A stretch of 64,000 bases of DNA from contig NC_008699.1 of assembly GCF_000015265.1 (NCBI RefSeq), forward strand, positions 4,774,001 to 4,838,000, written 5' to 3'. Numbering within the stretch: position 1 is the stretch's first letter; each line of letters starts with the position of its first letter. Both the position numbers and the translations under genes were made by a program. The DNA is from Nocardioides sp. JS614. Its GTDB lineage: Bacteria > Actinomycetota > Actinomycetes > Propionibacteriales > Nocardioidaceae. The notes beneath the pieces are model-generated. The model saw only the letters and a program-made list of their open reading frames with translations, was not told the DNA's origin and did no database searches. This document shows positions 51,189-59,516 of this stretch, one piece after another.

Positions 51189-51235
51189 GCCCAGCGCCAG
51201 GCCCAGAGTTTGGCCCAGAGTTAGGCCCAGAGTTT
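51176..51235 (+). repeat. 12-nt tandem repeat, five units, spanning the hydrolase stop codon
   Basis: Five units GGCCCAGCGCTA, GGCCCAGCGCCA, GGCCCAGAGTTT, GGCCCAGAGTTA and GGCCCAGAGTTT follow one another, then GGCCCC. The TAG stop lies across the end of the first unit. In the same frame the later units read A-Q-R-Q, A-Q-S-L, A-Q-S-stop, so the array extends the coding pattern past the stop. Confidence 0.95.
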
Positions 51236-51430
51236 GGCCCCTCTGGCCGCGTCGGCACGGGAGGCGCACACCATGCTGGTGGGCGCCCTGGTACTCGTCA
51301 CCGCGCGGTCTCGTTCGAGCCCATCGTCTGGTTCATGATCAGCGGTGACCCCGCCCTGTTCCTCCTGGGCGGAGCCGGCGTCGTGCTCACGAGGCGGGCC
51401 GCCACCGAGCGGAGGGCCACCTGAGCACCC
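51236..51430. other. Gap with two tiny reading frames, possibly a decayed small membrane protein
   Basis: Between the tandem repeat and the histidine phosphatase gene lie ATG-initiated frames at about 51273-51338 (21 residues, MLVGALVLVTAR...) and 51335-51424 (29 residues, MISGDPALFLLGGAGVVLTR...), each with one short hydrophobic stretch and in different frames. They could be the frameshifted halves of a two-helix protein of about 45 residues, or chance. No ribosome site is convincing. Confidence 0.3.
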
Positions 51431-52102
51431 TCAGCGGTAGGTGAGCGTCTCCCCCTCGAGGTGGGGATGCTCGTTGAAGGTCAGCAGCCGCGCGCCGGTC
51501 GACCCGACCACGACGCGGGACATCGAGGAGTTCACGACCACGGTGTTGAAGCGGCTCCACAGCCGCGCGTAGGTCGCCGGGTCCTCGCCGTCCGGGTCGA
51601 CCAGCGCCGCGCACGCCGCCGCGATCGGACCGCCCGAGCTCACCACGACGACCGTCCCTCCGGGGCCGGCGCCCGCGCCCGCCCGGTCGAGCGCGGCCCG
51701 CACCCGCTGGACGAAGCCGGGCCAGGACTCGGGGTACTCCGCGTCGTACCGGCCGCCCGTCCAGCGCTGGGTCGCGAGCTCGAAGACCCGCTGGAACTCC
51801 CGCCGGTCGAGCTCGCCGTCGGGATGGTCGGGGTACGCCGCCACCACGCCGAGGTGGTCGAACTCGTCCCAGCCGAGGTCCACCTCGACCTCCGGCGCCC
51901 AGCCGGCGGCGGTGGCCACGGCCGCGGCGGTCTCGCGGTGCCGCCGCATCCCGCCGCTGAGCACCGCGGTCGGGACCACCTTGCGCTCGGCGAGCCAGGC
52001 GCCCAGCAACCGGCCCTGCTCCCAGCCGGTCTCGGACAGCACGTCGTAGTCGTCGGCCCCGAACGACGCCTGCCCGTGACGGACCAGCAGCACCACACCC
52101 AT
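51431..52102 (-). CDS. Histidine phosphatase superfamily protein
   Basis: A 223-residue protein. VVLLVRHGQASFGADDYD contains the RHG motif whose His is phosphorylated; SGGMRRHRETAAAVA supplies an Arg; VVVVSSGGPIAAAC occupies the place where the second catalytic His (usually S-H-G) is expected but reads S-S-G-G, so catalysis may be altered. The ATG at 52102 is chosen since TAGGTT lies seven bases upstream. Substrate unknown: phosphoglycerate mutase-like, phosphoprotein (SixA-like) and small-molecule phosphatases all share this fold. Confidence 0.82.
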   Translation of the reverse strand: MGVVLLVRHGQASFGADDYDVLSETGWEQGRLLGAWLAERKVVPTAVLSGGMRRHRETAAAVATAAGWAPEVEVDLGWDEFDHLGVVAAYPDHPDGELDRREFQRVFELATQRWTGGRYDAEYPESWPGFVQRVRAALDRAGAGAGPGGTVVVVSSGGPIAAACAALVDPDGEDPATYARLWSRFNTVVVNSSMSRVVVGSTGARLLTFNEHPHLEGETLTYR

Positions 52103-52166
52103 GGGCGCCAACCTAGAGGTCGACCCGCCATCGGTTCCGGGCGGCCCAGCGGCTGGGATCCACTAG

Positions 52167-52189
52167 CTAGTGTCCTGTCAGGACACTAG
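52167..52189. terminator. Hairpin overlapping the fhs stop codon
   Basis: CTAGTGTCCT and AGGACACTAG (10 pairs) flank a GTC loop. The fhs stop codon TAG lies within the stem (52186-52188). It may end the fhs transcript before the phosphatase gene on the same strand; the exact symmetry would also suit a dimeric regulator. Confidence 0.5.
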
Positions 52190-53865
52190 GACAGCCCGAT
52201 GATCGTGCCGTCGTCGGCGAGGTCGATCCGGGTCGCGGCCGGGCGCGTGGGCAGGCCGGGCATGGTCATCATGTCGCCGCAGATCACCACCACGAAGCCC
52301 GCGCCCGCCGACAGCCGGACCTCGCGGACCCGGAGCTCGTGACCGGTGGGCGCCCCGAGGAGGCCCGGGTCGGTCGAGAACGAGTACTGCGTCTTCGCCA
52401 CGCAGACCGGCAGCGTGCCGTACCCGTCGCGCTCGATGCGCGCCAGCCGCTTGCGCGCCTTGCCGTCCCAGGTGACCTGGCCGGCGCCGTACACCCGGGT
52501 CGCGACCGCCTCGACCTTCTCGGTCAGGGACAGCTCGTCGGGGTAGGTGAAGGAGAACTCGTCGCGCGCCGGCTCCTCGAGCGCCTGCAGGACGCCCTTG
52601 GCGAGGTCCTGCGCCCCGATGCCGCCGTCGGTGAAGTGGGTGGCCTGATAGGCGGGGACGCCGTACGACGCGGCGAGCTCGACGACCCTGACCACCTCGA
52701 GGTCGGTGTCCGTGGGGAACCGGTTGACCGCGACCACGCACGGGACGCCGTTCAGGTGCCGCAGGTTGTCCAGGTGGCGACGCAGGTTGTCCATCCCGGC
52801 CTCGACCGCGCCCAGGTCTTCGCGGTCCAGGTCGGCCAGGGCCACGCCGCCGTGGTACTTCAGGGCCCGCACCGTCGCGACGACGACCGCGACGTCGGGG
52901 CGCATCCCGGACATCCGGCACTTGATGTCGATGAACTTCTCCGCGCCGAGGTCGGCCCCGAACCCCGCCTCGGTGACGACGTAGTCGGCCAGCCGCAGGC
53001 CGGCCCGCGTCGCCATCACCGAGCTGCAGCCGTGTGCGATGTTGGCGAACGGCCCGCCGTGGACCAGCGCCGGTGCGCCCTCGAGGGTCTGCACGAGGTT
53101 CGGCGCGATCGCGTCGCGCAGCAGCACCGCCATCGCGCCGTCGGCGCCGAGGTCGCGGGCGGTGACCGGCGCGCCGGCACGGGAGTAGCCGATCACGATG
53201 TCGCCGATGCGGCGCTTCAGGTCGGCCCAGGACTCGGTGAGGCAGAAGATCGCCATCAGCTCCGAGGCGACCACGATGTCGAAGCCGTCCTGGCGGGGGA
53301 ACCCGTTGGGCGGGCCGCCCAGCCCGACGACCACCTCGCGCAGCGCGCGGTCGTTGGTGTCGAGCACCCGCTTCCAGGTCACGCTTCGCACGTCGATGTC
53401 GAGCTCGTTGCCGTGGTGCACGTGGTTGTCGATCAGCGCGGCGAGCAGGTTGTTGGCCGCGGCGATCGCGGCGAAGTCCCCGGTGAAGTGCAGGTTGATG
53501 TCGGTCATCGGCACCACCTGGCTGTAGCCGCCGCCGGCGGCCCCGCCCTTGAGACCGAAGACCGGACCCATCGACGGCTCGCGCAGGCACGCGATGGCCC
53601 GCTTGCCGAGCCCGTGCAGCGCGTCGGTGAGCCCCACCGACGTGGTCGTCTTCCCCTCGCCCGGCGGGGTCGGCGAGAGCGCCGTCACCAGGATCAGCCG
53701 GCCGAGCGGGCGGTCGGCGAGCGAGTTCAGGTAGGTGATGCCGACCTTCGCCTTGTAGTGGCCGTACGGCACCAGGTGCTCGGCCCCGATGCCGAGCGAC
53801 TCGGTCGCTACCTCGGTGATCGGCCGCAGCGTGGCGGCCCCGGCGATCTCGATGTCGGACAGCAC
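52186..53865 (-). CDS. fhs: Formate-tetrahydrofolate ligase
   Basis: A 559-residue enzyme of normal length. LVPYGHYKAKVGITYL, the ATP-binding TALSPTPPGEGKTTTSVGL (61-79), REPSMGPVFGLKGGAAGGGY, NLHFTGDFAAIAAANNLLAA and GGPFANIAHGCSSV are all family signatures. It couples formate to tetrahydrofolate with ATP, giving 10-formyl-THF. The GTG at 53865 has AAGGAG nine bases upstream; a longer in-frame extension upstream has no family match. TAGCGT about 60 bases upstream could be its -10. No folD or gcv genes are adjacent. Confidence 0.93.
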   Translation of the reverse strand: MLSDIEIAGAATLRPITEVATESLGIGAEHLVPYGHYKAKVGITYLNSLADRPLGRLILVTALSPTPPGEGKTTTSVGLTDALHGLGKRAIACLREPSMGPVFGLKGGAAGGGYSQVVPMTDINLHFTGDFAAIAAANNLLAALIDNHVHHGNELDIDVRSVTWKRVLDTNDRALREVVVGLGGPPNGFPRQDGFDIVVASELMAIFCLTESWADLKRRIGDIVIGYSRAGAPVTARDLGADGAMAVLLRDAIAPNLVQTLEGAPALVHGGPFANIAHGCSSVMATRAGLRLADYVVTEAGFGADLGAEKFIDIKCRMSGMRPDVAVVVATVRALKYHGGVALADLDREDLGAVEAGMDNLRRHLDNLRHLNGVPCVVAVNRFPTDTDLEVVRVVELAASYGVPAYQATHFTDGGIGAQDLAKGVLQALEEPARDEFSFTYPDELSLTEKVEAVATRVYGAGQVTWDGKARKRLARIERDGYGTLPVCVAKTQYSFSTDPGLLGAPTGHELRVREVRLSAGAGFVVVICGDMMTMPGLPTRPAATRIDLADDGTIIGLS

Positions 53866-54024
53866 CGTCGAGCACTCCTTCGTGCGCCGGTCCGGGCCTC
53901 CCCGGGCCTCTGCGGGAACGCTAACCCGATCGCCCTCGCGAGGTAGGTGAATCGGCACGGATCCGGGCGCTGTGGCGAGCGTCTCACCCCCGTGGCCGGC
54001 CGAGGCCGGAGCACCGGCGGACGC

Positions 54025-54081
54025 CGTCCCTGACGAACGGGCACGCGACACGCCGCGGGCGCGTGCGCCAAGTCAGGGACG
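54025..54081. repeat. 57-bp nested-hairpin repeat, copy G2 (family 3)
   Basis: Outer arms CGTCCCTGAC (54025-54034) and GTCAGGGACG (54072-54081) pair perfectly; the inner stem GCACGCG / CGCGTGC (seven pairs) closes a loop starting ACACGCCG. Copy G1 at 48999-49062 has the same outer sequence and loop motif but a different inner stem. It lies 31 bases past the fadJ stop, between two minus-strand genes; the rest of the 247-base gap holds only the fhs promoter region. Confidence 0.85.
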
Positions 54082-54112
54082 ACGTCGGCGACGAGGACTC
54101 CCGTGGCTCCCG

Positions 54113-56323
54113 TCAGGCCGGGAAGGACCCGTTCGACGCGGCCAGGTCGCGCAGGTACGCCGTGGGGCGGAACCGCTCGCCGTACTTCTCGGCCAGCTCG
54201 TCGGCGCGGGCGACGAACGCGCCCAGCCCGATCTGGCCGGCAGCCCCAGAATCAGACGGGGCCTCGTAGCCCTGCATGAACTGCGCGGCACCGCCGGTCA
54301 TCGCCGGGAAGCCGATGCCCATGATCGAGCCGATGTTGGCCGCGGCCGAACTTGCGAGCACGCCCTCCTCGAAGCACTTCGCGGTCTCGAGCGCCTCGAT
54401 GAACAGCATCCGGTCCTTCATGTCCTGCAGCGGGATCGGCTGCTCGCTGCGCGGGAACGCCTCCGCGAGGCCCGCCCAGACGCCCTGCCGCCGGCCGGCC
54501 TCGTCGTACTCGTAGAACCCGGCCCCCTTGAGCCGGGACGGACGGCCGAGCTCGATCATCTTCGCGACGACCTGCTCACCGGCGGAGGACTCCCAGGTGC
54601 GGCCCTCACGCTCGGCCGCGTCGGCGTTCGCCTTCTGGATCTTGGCCATCAGCTCCATGTTGAGCTCGTCGGTCAGCTGCAGCGGGCCGACCGGGTAGCC
54701 GGCCTGCGTGCCCGCGCGCTCGATCGACACCGGGTGCAGACCCTCCGCGACCATGGCGAGGCCCTCCATCACCTGCGTGCCGATCACCCGGGAGGTGTAG
54801 AAGCCGCGGCTGTCGTTGACGACGATCGGGGTCTTCCGGATCTGCTGGACCACGTCGTACGCCTTGGCCAGCGCGACGTCCGAGGTCTTCGCGCCCCTGA
54901 TGATCTCGACCAGCGGCATCTTGTCGACGGGGCTGAAGAAGTGCAGGCCGATGAAGTCGGCGGGCCGGTCCACGCCCGACGCGAGCTCGGTGATCGGGAG
55001 CGTCGAGGTGTTCGAGCACAGCAGCGCGTCCTGGTCGACGTACGGCGCGATCTCGGCGAAGACCTGCTGCTTGAGCGACGGGTCCTCGAAGACGGCCTCG
55101 ATCACGAGGTCGCAGCCGGCCAGGTCCGCGGCGTCCGCGGTGGCGGTGATCCGGCCGAGCAGCTCGGCCTTCTTCTCCTCGGTGCTGCGGCCCTTGGCGA
55201 TCGCCTTGTCGAGCAGCTTCTCCGAGTAGGCCTTGCCCTTCTCGGCACTCTCGACGGCGACGTCCTTGAGCACGACCTCCATGCCGGAGCGGGCACAGGA
55301 GTAGGCGATGCCGGCGCCCATCATGCCCGCGCCGAGGACGCCGACCTTGACCGCGCGGTACGGCGGGATCCCCTGCGGGCGCAGCGATCCGGAGTTGATC
55401 GCCTGCAGGTCGAAGAAGAACGCCTGGATCATGTTCTTCGAGCCCTGGTTGACGATCAGGTTCGTCAGGTACCGCGACTCGATCCGGGACGCGGTGTCGA
55501 AGTCGACCAGCGCGCCCTCGACCGCGGCCGACAGGATCGCCCGCGGCGCCGGGTAGACCGCGCCCTTGGTCTGCTTGCGCAGCAGCGCCGGGAAGGCCGG
55601 CAGGAATCCGGCCAGCGCCGGGGACGTCGGCGAGCCGCCGGGCATCTTGTAGCCGGGCTTGTCCCAGGGGTTCTGGCTCTCCTCGGGGTTGGCCTTGATC
55701 CAGGCCTTCGCCGCCGGGACCAGCTCCTCGCGGGTGGCGACCAGCTCGTCGACCAGGCCCTTCTCCTTGGCGGCCGACGGCTTGAACTGGGTGCCGGTCA
55801 GCAGCACGTCCATCAGCCCTGACTGCAGGCCGAGCAGCCGCACGATGCGGGTGACCCCGCCACCGCCGGGCAGCAGGCCCAGGGTCGACTCGGGCAGGCC
55901 GAGCTTGACGCTGTCGTCGTCGACGACGATCCGGTGGTTGGTGGCCAGGCAGATCTCGAACCCGCCGCCGAGCGCGGCGCCGTTGATCGCCGCGACGACC
56001 GGACGGGGGAACTGCTCGAGCCGGCGCAGGCCGGCCTTGACGGCCTCGCCCATCGCGAACACCGAGTCCGCGTCGGCCTTGGTCGCCCGGACCATGTTCT
56101 TGAGGTTGCCGCCGGCGAAGAAGGTCTTCTTCGCGCTGGCGACCACGACGCCCGTCACGGTCTCGACCTCGTCGTACAGCCGCTGGACCGCGGCCGCCAT
56201 CGACTCGAGGTAGAGCTCGTTCATGGTGTTCGCGCTCGACGTGGGGTCGTCGAGGGTGAGGGTGACGATGCCGTCCGCGTCCTTCTCGTAGCGAACGGCG
56301 CTCTGGGTCTGGGTCTCGGTCAT
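54113..56323 (-). CDS. fadJ: 3-hydroxyacyl-CoA dehydrogenase / enoyl-CoA hydratase (FadJ/FadB-type)
   Basis: A 736-residue two-enzyme protein. The N-terminal crotonase part (1-190) has ASAKKTFFAGGNLKN and AAINGAALGGGFEICLATNH with LGLPESTLGLLPGGGG (two active-site Glu positions). The dehydrogenase part starts with VGVLGAGMMGAGIAYSCARSG (NAD site, about 334-354) and has NTSTLPITELASG, DFIGLHFFSPVDKMPLVEII (catalytic His) and VVNDSRGFYTSRV. It hydrates enoyl-CoA and oxidises the 3-hydroxyacyl-CoA. The thiolase gene lies 98 bases upstream on the same strand with a repeat between them. Confidence 0.93.
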   Translation of the reverse strand: MTETQTQSAVRYEKDADGIVTLTLDDPTSSANTMNELYLESMAAAVQRLYDEVETVTGVVVASAKKTFFAGGNLKNMVRATKADADSVFAMGEAVKAGLRRLEQFPRPVVAAINGAALGGGFEICLATNHRIVVDDDSVKLGLPESTLGLLPGGGGVTRIVRLLGLQSGLMDVLLTGTQFKPSAAKEKGLVDELVATREELVPAAKAWIKANPEESQNPWDKPGYKMPGGSPTSPALAGFLPAFPALLRKQTKGAVYPAPRAILSAAVEGALVDFDTASRIESRYLTNLIVNQGSKNMIQAFFFDLQAINSGSLRPQGIPPYRAVKVGVLGAGMMGAGIAYSCARSGMEVVLKDVAVESAEKGKAYSEKLLDKAIAKGRSTEEKKAELLGRITATADAADLAGCDLVIEAVFEDPSLKQQVFAEIAPYVDQDALLCSNTSTLPITELASGVDRPADFIGLHFFSPVDKMPLVEIIRGAKTSDVALAKAYDVVQQIRKTPIVVNDSRGFYTSRVIGTQVMEGLAMVAEGLHPVSIERAGTQAGYPVGPLQLTDELNMELMAKIQKANADAAEREGRTWESSAGEQVVAKMIELGRPSRLKGAGFYEYDEAGRRQGVWAGLAEAFPRSEQPIPLQDMKDRMLFIEALETAKCFEEGVLASSAAANIGSIMGIGFPAMTGGAAQFMQGYEAPSDSGAAGQIGLGAFVARADELAEKYGERFRPTAYLRDLAASNGSFPA

Positions 56324-56346
56324 GCGTGTTCCTGTCTGGGGAGCGC

Positions 56347-56392
56347 GGTGGTTGAGGTGCGTTGCGCGCTAGCGCCGAGCCTCGAAACCACC
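56347..56392. repeat. Imperfect palindrome between fadA and fadJ
   Basis: GGTGGTTGAGG (56347-56357) faces CCTCGAAACCACC (56380-56392), with a two-base bulge, and GCGCTAGCGC lies in the middle. The sequence style is that of intergenic repeats I associate with high-GC actinobacteria, but only one clear copy is present in this window. Confidence 0.6.
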
Positions 56393-56421
56393 GAAGCGGA
56401 AGGGTAGGGCGGAGCCGGGCG

Positions 56422-57633
56422 TCACACGATCTCGACGATGGTCGCGATGCCCATGCCCCCACCCACGCAGAGCGTGGCGAGGCCGCGGCGCAGGTCGCGG
56501 CGCTGGAGCTCGTCGACGAGGGTGCCGAGGATCATCGCGCCGGTGGCACCGAGCGGGTGGCCCATGGCGATCGCGCCGCCGTTGACGTTGGTGATGTCGT
56601 GGCTGATGCCCAGGTCGCGCATGAAGCGCATCGCGACGGCGGCGAAGGCCTCGTTGATCTCGAACAGGTCGATGTCCCCGACCTCGAGCCCGGCCCGGGC
56701 CAGTGCCTTGCGGGCGGCCGGCGCGGGACCGGTGAGCATGATCGTCGGGTCGGCGCCGGACACCGCGGCCGAGACGATCCGGGCCCGCGGGGTGAGGCCG
56801 AGCGCGGTCCCGATCTCCTCGGTGCCGATCGCGACCAGCGAGGCGCCGTCGACGATGCCCGAGGAGTTGCCGGCGTGGTGGACGTGGTCGATCCGCTCGA
56901 CCCAGTGGTACTTCTCCAGTGCCACGTCGTCGAAGCCCGCCTGCGCACCGATGTCGGCGAAGCTCGGCTTGAGGCCGGCCAGGCCCTCGGCGGTCGTGTC
57001 GGGCCGGATCGTCTCGTCGTGGTCGAGCACGACCAGGCCGTTCTGGTCGCGGACCGGGATGACCGCTCCGCTGAAGTAGCCGTTGGCCCAGGCCTTGGCG
57101 GCCCGGTGGTGCGACTCGGCGGCGTATGCGTCCACGTCGTCTCGGGTCCAGCCCTCGAGCGTGGCGATCAGGTCGGCACCGATGCCCTGGGGCACGAAGC
57201 CGGTCTGCAGCGCGGTGGCCGGGTCGGAGGCCCAGGCGCCGCCGTCGGAGCCCATCGGCACCCGGCTCATCGACTCCACGCCGCCGGCGAGGATCAGGTC
57301 CTCGAAGCCGCCGCGGACCCGGGAGGCCGCCTGGTTGACCGCCTCCAGGCCGGAGGCGCAGAAGCGGTTGAGCTGCACGCCGGCGACCGTCTCGGGGTAG
57401 CCGGCCTTGAGCGCGGCGGTCTTCGCGATGTCCCCGCCCTGCTCGCCGATCGGGGTCACGACGCCGAGGACCACGTCGTCGACGCGCTCGGGGTCGAGGG
57501 AGGGGTTGCGCTCCTTGATCTCGTCGAGGAGCCCGACGATCAGGTCGACGGGCTTCACCTCGTGGAGGGAGCCGACCTTCTTGCCCTTGCCGCGGGGCGT
57601 GCGGATGTGGTCGTACACGAATGCCTCAGCCAT
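56422..57633 (-). CDS. fadA: Acetyl-CoA acyltransferase (thiolase)
   Basis: A 403-residue thiolase. The nucleophile Cys is in QLNRFCASGLEAVNQAASRV (about residue 89), NGGAIAMGHPLGATGAMI holds the His, and TLCVGGGMGIATIVEIV the second Cys. FVYDHIRTPRGKGKKVGSLHEV at the N-terminus fits the FadA/FadI type. It cleaves 3-ketoacyl-CoA with CoA in the last beta-oxidation step. It is divergent from the MerR regulator gene and likely cotranscribed with fadJ. Confidence 0.93.
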   Translation of the reverse strand: MAEAFVYDHIRTPRGKGKKVGSLHEVKPVDLIVGLLDEIKERNPSLDPERVDDVVLGVVTPIGEQGGDIAKTAALKAGYPETVAGVQLNRFCASGLEAVNQAASRVRGGFEDLILAGGVESMSRVPMGSDGGAWASDPATALQTGFVPQGIGADLIATLEGWTRDDVDAYAAESHHRAAKAWANGYFSGAVIPVRDQNGLVVLDHDETIRPDTTAEGLAGLKPSFADIGAQAGFDDVALEKYHWVERIDHVHHAGNSSGIVDGASLVAIGTEEIGTALGLTPRARIVSAAVSGADPTIMLTGPAPAARKALARAGLEVGDIDLFEINEAFAAVAMRFMRDLGISHDITNVNGGAIAMGHPLGATGAMILGTLVDELQRRDLRRGLATLCVGGGMGIATIVEIV

Positions 57634-57642
57634 GGACCGATT

Positions 57643-57661
57643 GTGACACTATTACTGTCAC
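57643..57661. promoter_or_regulatory. Inverted repeat operator between fadA and the MerR gene
   Basis: GTGACA and TGTCAC, six bases each, flank CTATTAC in the 54-base divergent gap. The site is AT-rich by the standards of the window and lies 10 bases from the fadA start. A dimeric MerR protein bound here could control both genes. Confidence 0.6.
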
Positions 57662-57687
57662 CGTCAAGGAAGAGTGTGAGGAGGGTC

Positions 57688-58446
57688 ATGGACGAGAACG
57701 TCGCGCCGGTCGAATCGGTCCGTGAGCTGCTGACCCTTGAGGAGCTGACCAACCGGGTCGGCATGAGCGTGCGCAACATCCGCTTCTACACCACCAAGGG
57801 CCTGGTCCCGCCGCCGATCCGGCGGGGCCGGTCGGGCTACTACAGCTCCGACCATGTGGCCCGACTGGAGCTGGTGCGGGAGCTGCAGTCCCACGGCTTC
57901 ACGCTGTCCGCGATCGAGAAGTACCTCGCCGGGATCCCTGCGGACGCCTCGCCGGAGGACATCGCGCTGCACCGCACGATGCTCGCCCCCTGGCAGGCGG
58001 ACGTGCCGGTGGAGATGTCGCGCGCAGAACTCGAGCGACGCACCGGCCGCGCGCTCAGCGAGGAGGACCTGGCCACCCTCTCGGCGCTCGGGATCGCGTT
58101 CCGCACCAAGCGTGGCCGCTACGAGGTCGCGGTCTCGCACCTCTCGGTCGGTCTCGGGCTGCTCGACCTCGGCTTCCCGATGGAGGCCGCGATCGCGGCC
58201 GGGGAGGTGTACGCCGACCACGGCCGGCAGATCGCCAAGGAGCTCAACGAGCTGTTCCGCACCATGGTGTGGCCGGTCTACAAGGAGTCCGGGGCGCCGC
58301 CGCAGAAGCTGCGCGAGGTCGTCGAGCGGCTCAAGCCGCTGTCCATCGCCAGCCTGGTCTCGGCGTACGAGGCCGCGATGGACGAGACCCGCCGCGAGGA
58401 GATCGCCGCGCGCAGCCGGCGTACCCCGCGCGGGACGAAGGATTGA
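57688..58446 (+). CDS. MerR family transcriptional regulator
   Basis: A 252-residue regulator. The winged helix-turn-helix is LTLEELTNRVGMSVRNIRFY followed by TTKGLVPPPIRRGRSGYYSSDHVARLELV and LQSHGFTLSAIEKYL. The C-terminal part (about 95-240) is longer than in metal-sensing MerR proteins and lacks clustered Cys, so an organic or acyl-CoA ligand is more likely. GAGGAGGG precedes the ATG. Its divergent position implies control of fadA-fadJ. Confidence 0.88.
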   Translation: MDENVAPVESVRELLTLEELTNRVGMSVRNIRFYTTKGLVPPPIRRGRSGYYSSDHVARLELVRELQSHGFTLSAIEKYLAGIPADASPEDIALHRTMLAPWQADVPVEMSRAELERRTGRALSEEDLATLSALGIAFRTKRGRYEVAVSHLSVGLGLLDLGFPMEAAIAAGEVYADHGRQIAKELNELFRTMVWPVYKESGAPPQKLREVVERLKPLSIASLVSAYEAAMDETRREEIAARSRRTPRGTKD

Positions 58447-58474
58447 ACCGGACGCGAACCGGCCACTGTGGGGC

Positions 58475-59371
58475 ATGACCGAGCCCTGCACCGTCCTCGT
58501 CACCGGCGCCACGGGCTTCGTCGGCAGCCGGTTGGTGCCTGAGCTGGAGGGCGCCGGCCACCGGGTCCGCGCGATGACCCGGCGGCCCGAGGCGTACGAC
58601 GGCCCGGGCGAGCCGGTGGCCGGCGACGTGAGCGACCCCGGCACGCTCGCGGCGCCACTCGAGGGCGTCGACGTCGCGGTCTACCTGGTGCACTCGCTGG
58701 ACGACGACGACTTCGAGCGCAAGGACGCCGAGGCGGCCCGGGCCTTCGGACTGGCGGCCGCGGCGAGCGGCACCCGGCAGATCGTCTACCTCGGCGGGCT
58801 GGGCAAGGACGACGACCGGCTGTCCCCCCACCTGCGCTCGCGGCGCGAGGTCGAGCGGCTGCTCGGCGACGCCGGCGTGCCGGTCACGGTGCTGCGGGCC
58901 GCGATCGTGGTCGGAGCCGGCGGCATCTCGTGGGAGATGACCCGCCAGCTGGTGAAGAACCTCCCGGCGATGGTGGTGCCGCGCTGGGCCGCGACCCGGA
59001 CCCAGCCGATCGCGCTGGACGACGTCGTGCGCTACCTGGCGGGCGTGGTCGGCGTCGAGGCGGCGTTCGGCCGGGCCTTCGAGATCGGCGGGGCCGACCA
59101 GCTCAGCTACGTCGAGATGCTCCAGCAGGCGGCCGAGGTGATCTCCGGCAGCCGGGTCCCGATCCTCACCGTGCCGGTGCTGACGCCGAAGCTGTCGTCG
59201 TACTGGATCTCGTTCGTCACCAACGTCGACGCCACCACCGGCCGCAACCTGATCGACTCGATGGGCACCGAGGTGATCGTCACCGACCACGCCATCCGCG
59301 ACCTGGTCCCCGGCGAGCCGCTCACCTACCGCGAGGCGGTGCGCCGCGCCGTCGCGTCCTCGGCCGGGTAG
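58475..59371 (+). CDS. NAD(P)-binding, NmrA/SDR-like protein
   Basis: A 298-residue atypical short-chain dehydrogenase. VLVTGATGFVGSRLVPELEGAG is the dinucleotide site; VYLVHSLDDDDFERKDAEAA and IVYLGGLG follow, as in the family of YtcA/NmrA-like proteins; the usual Tyr-x-x-x-Lys pair is not evident. Members of this group sometimes carry a DUF2867 domain further on, absent here. Role unknown; quinone or redox sensing are possible. It may be cotranscribed with the MerR gene, 28 bases upstream. Confidence 0.78.
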   Translation: MTEPCTVLVTGATGFVGSRLVPELEGAGHRVRAMTRRPEAYDGPGEPVAGDVSDPGTLAAPLEGVDVAVYLVHSLDDDDFERKDAEAARAFGLAAAASGTRQIVYLGGLGKDDDRLSPHLRSRREVERLLGDAGVPVTVLRAAIVVGAGGISWEMTRQLVKNLPAMVVPRWAATRTQPIALDDVVRYLAGVVGVEAAFGRAFEIGGADQLSYVEMLQQAAEVISGSRVPILTVPVLTPKLSSYWISFVTNVDATTGRNLIDSMGTEVIVTDHAIRDLVPGEPLTYREAVRRAVASSAG

Positions 59372-59435
59372 CCGCCGCGGGGGTTCGAGCGTCGGCGTAC
59401 CCGGTCGACGCCGCCGGCACTGTTCGGCCAAAGCT

Positions 59436-59497
59436 GGAACTTCTCGGCCGAAGTTGCGGCCCAACAGTTCCGGTTTCCCCGGTTCACCGGGGAAACC
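59436..59497 (-). repeat. 62-bp two-hairpin repeat, copy D (family 1)
   Basis: Reverse orientation relative to copies A and B. Hairpin 1 is 59472-59497 and hairpin 2 is 59436-59471, with the inner stem GGCCG/CGGCC. It lies between the NAD(P)-binding gene and the CPBP gene, which converge, and could terminate both. Confidence 0.92.
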
Positions 59498-59516
59498 GGC
59501 CGCCGCCTCGGGCACC

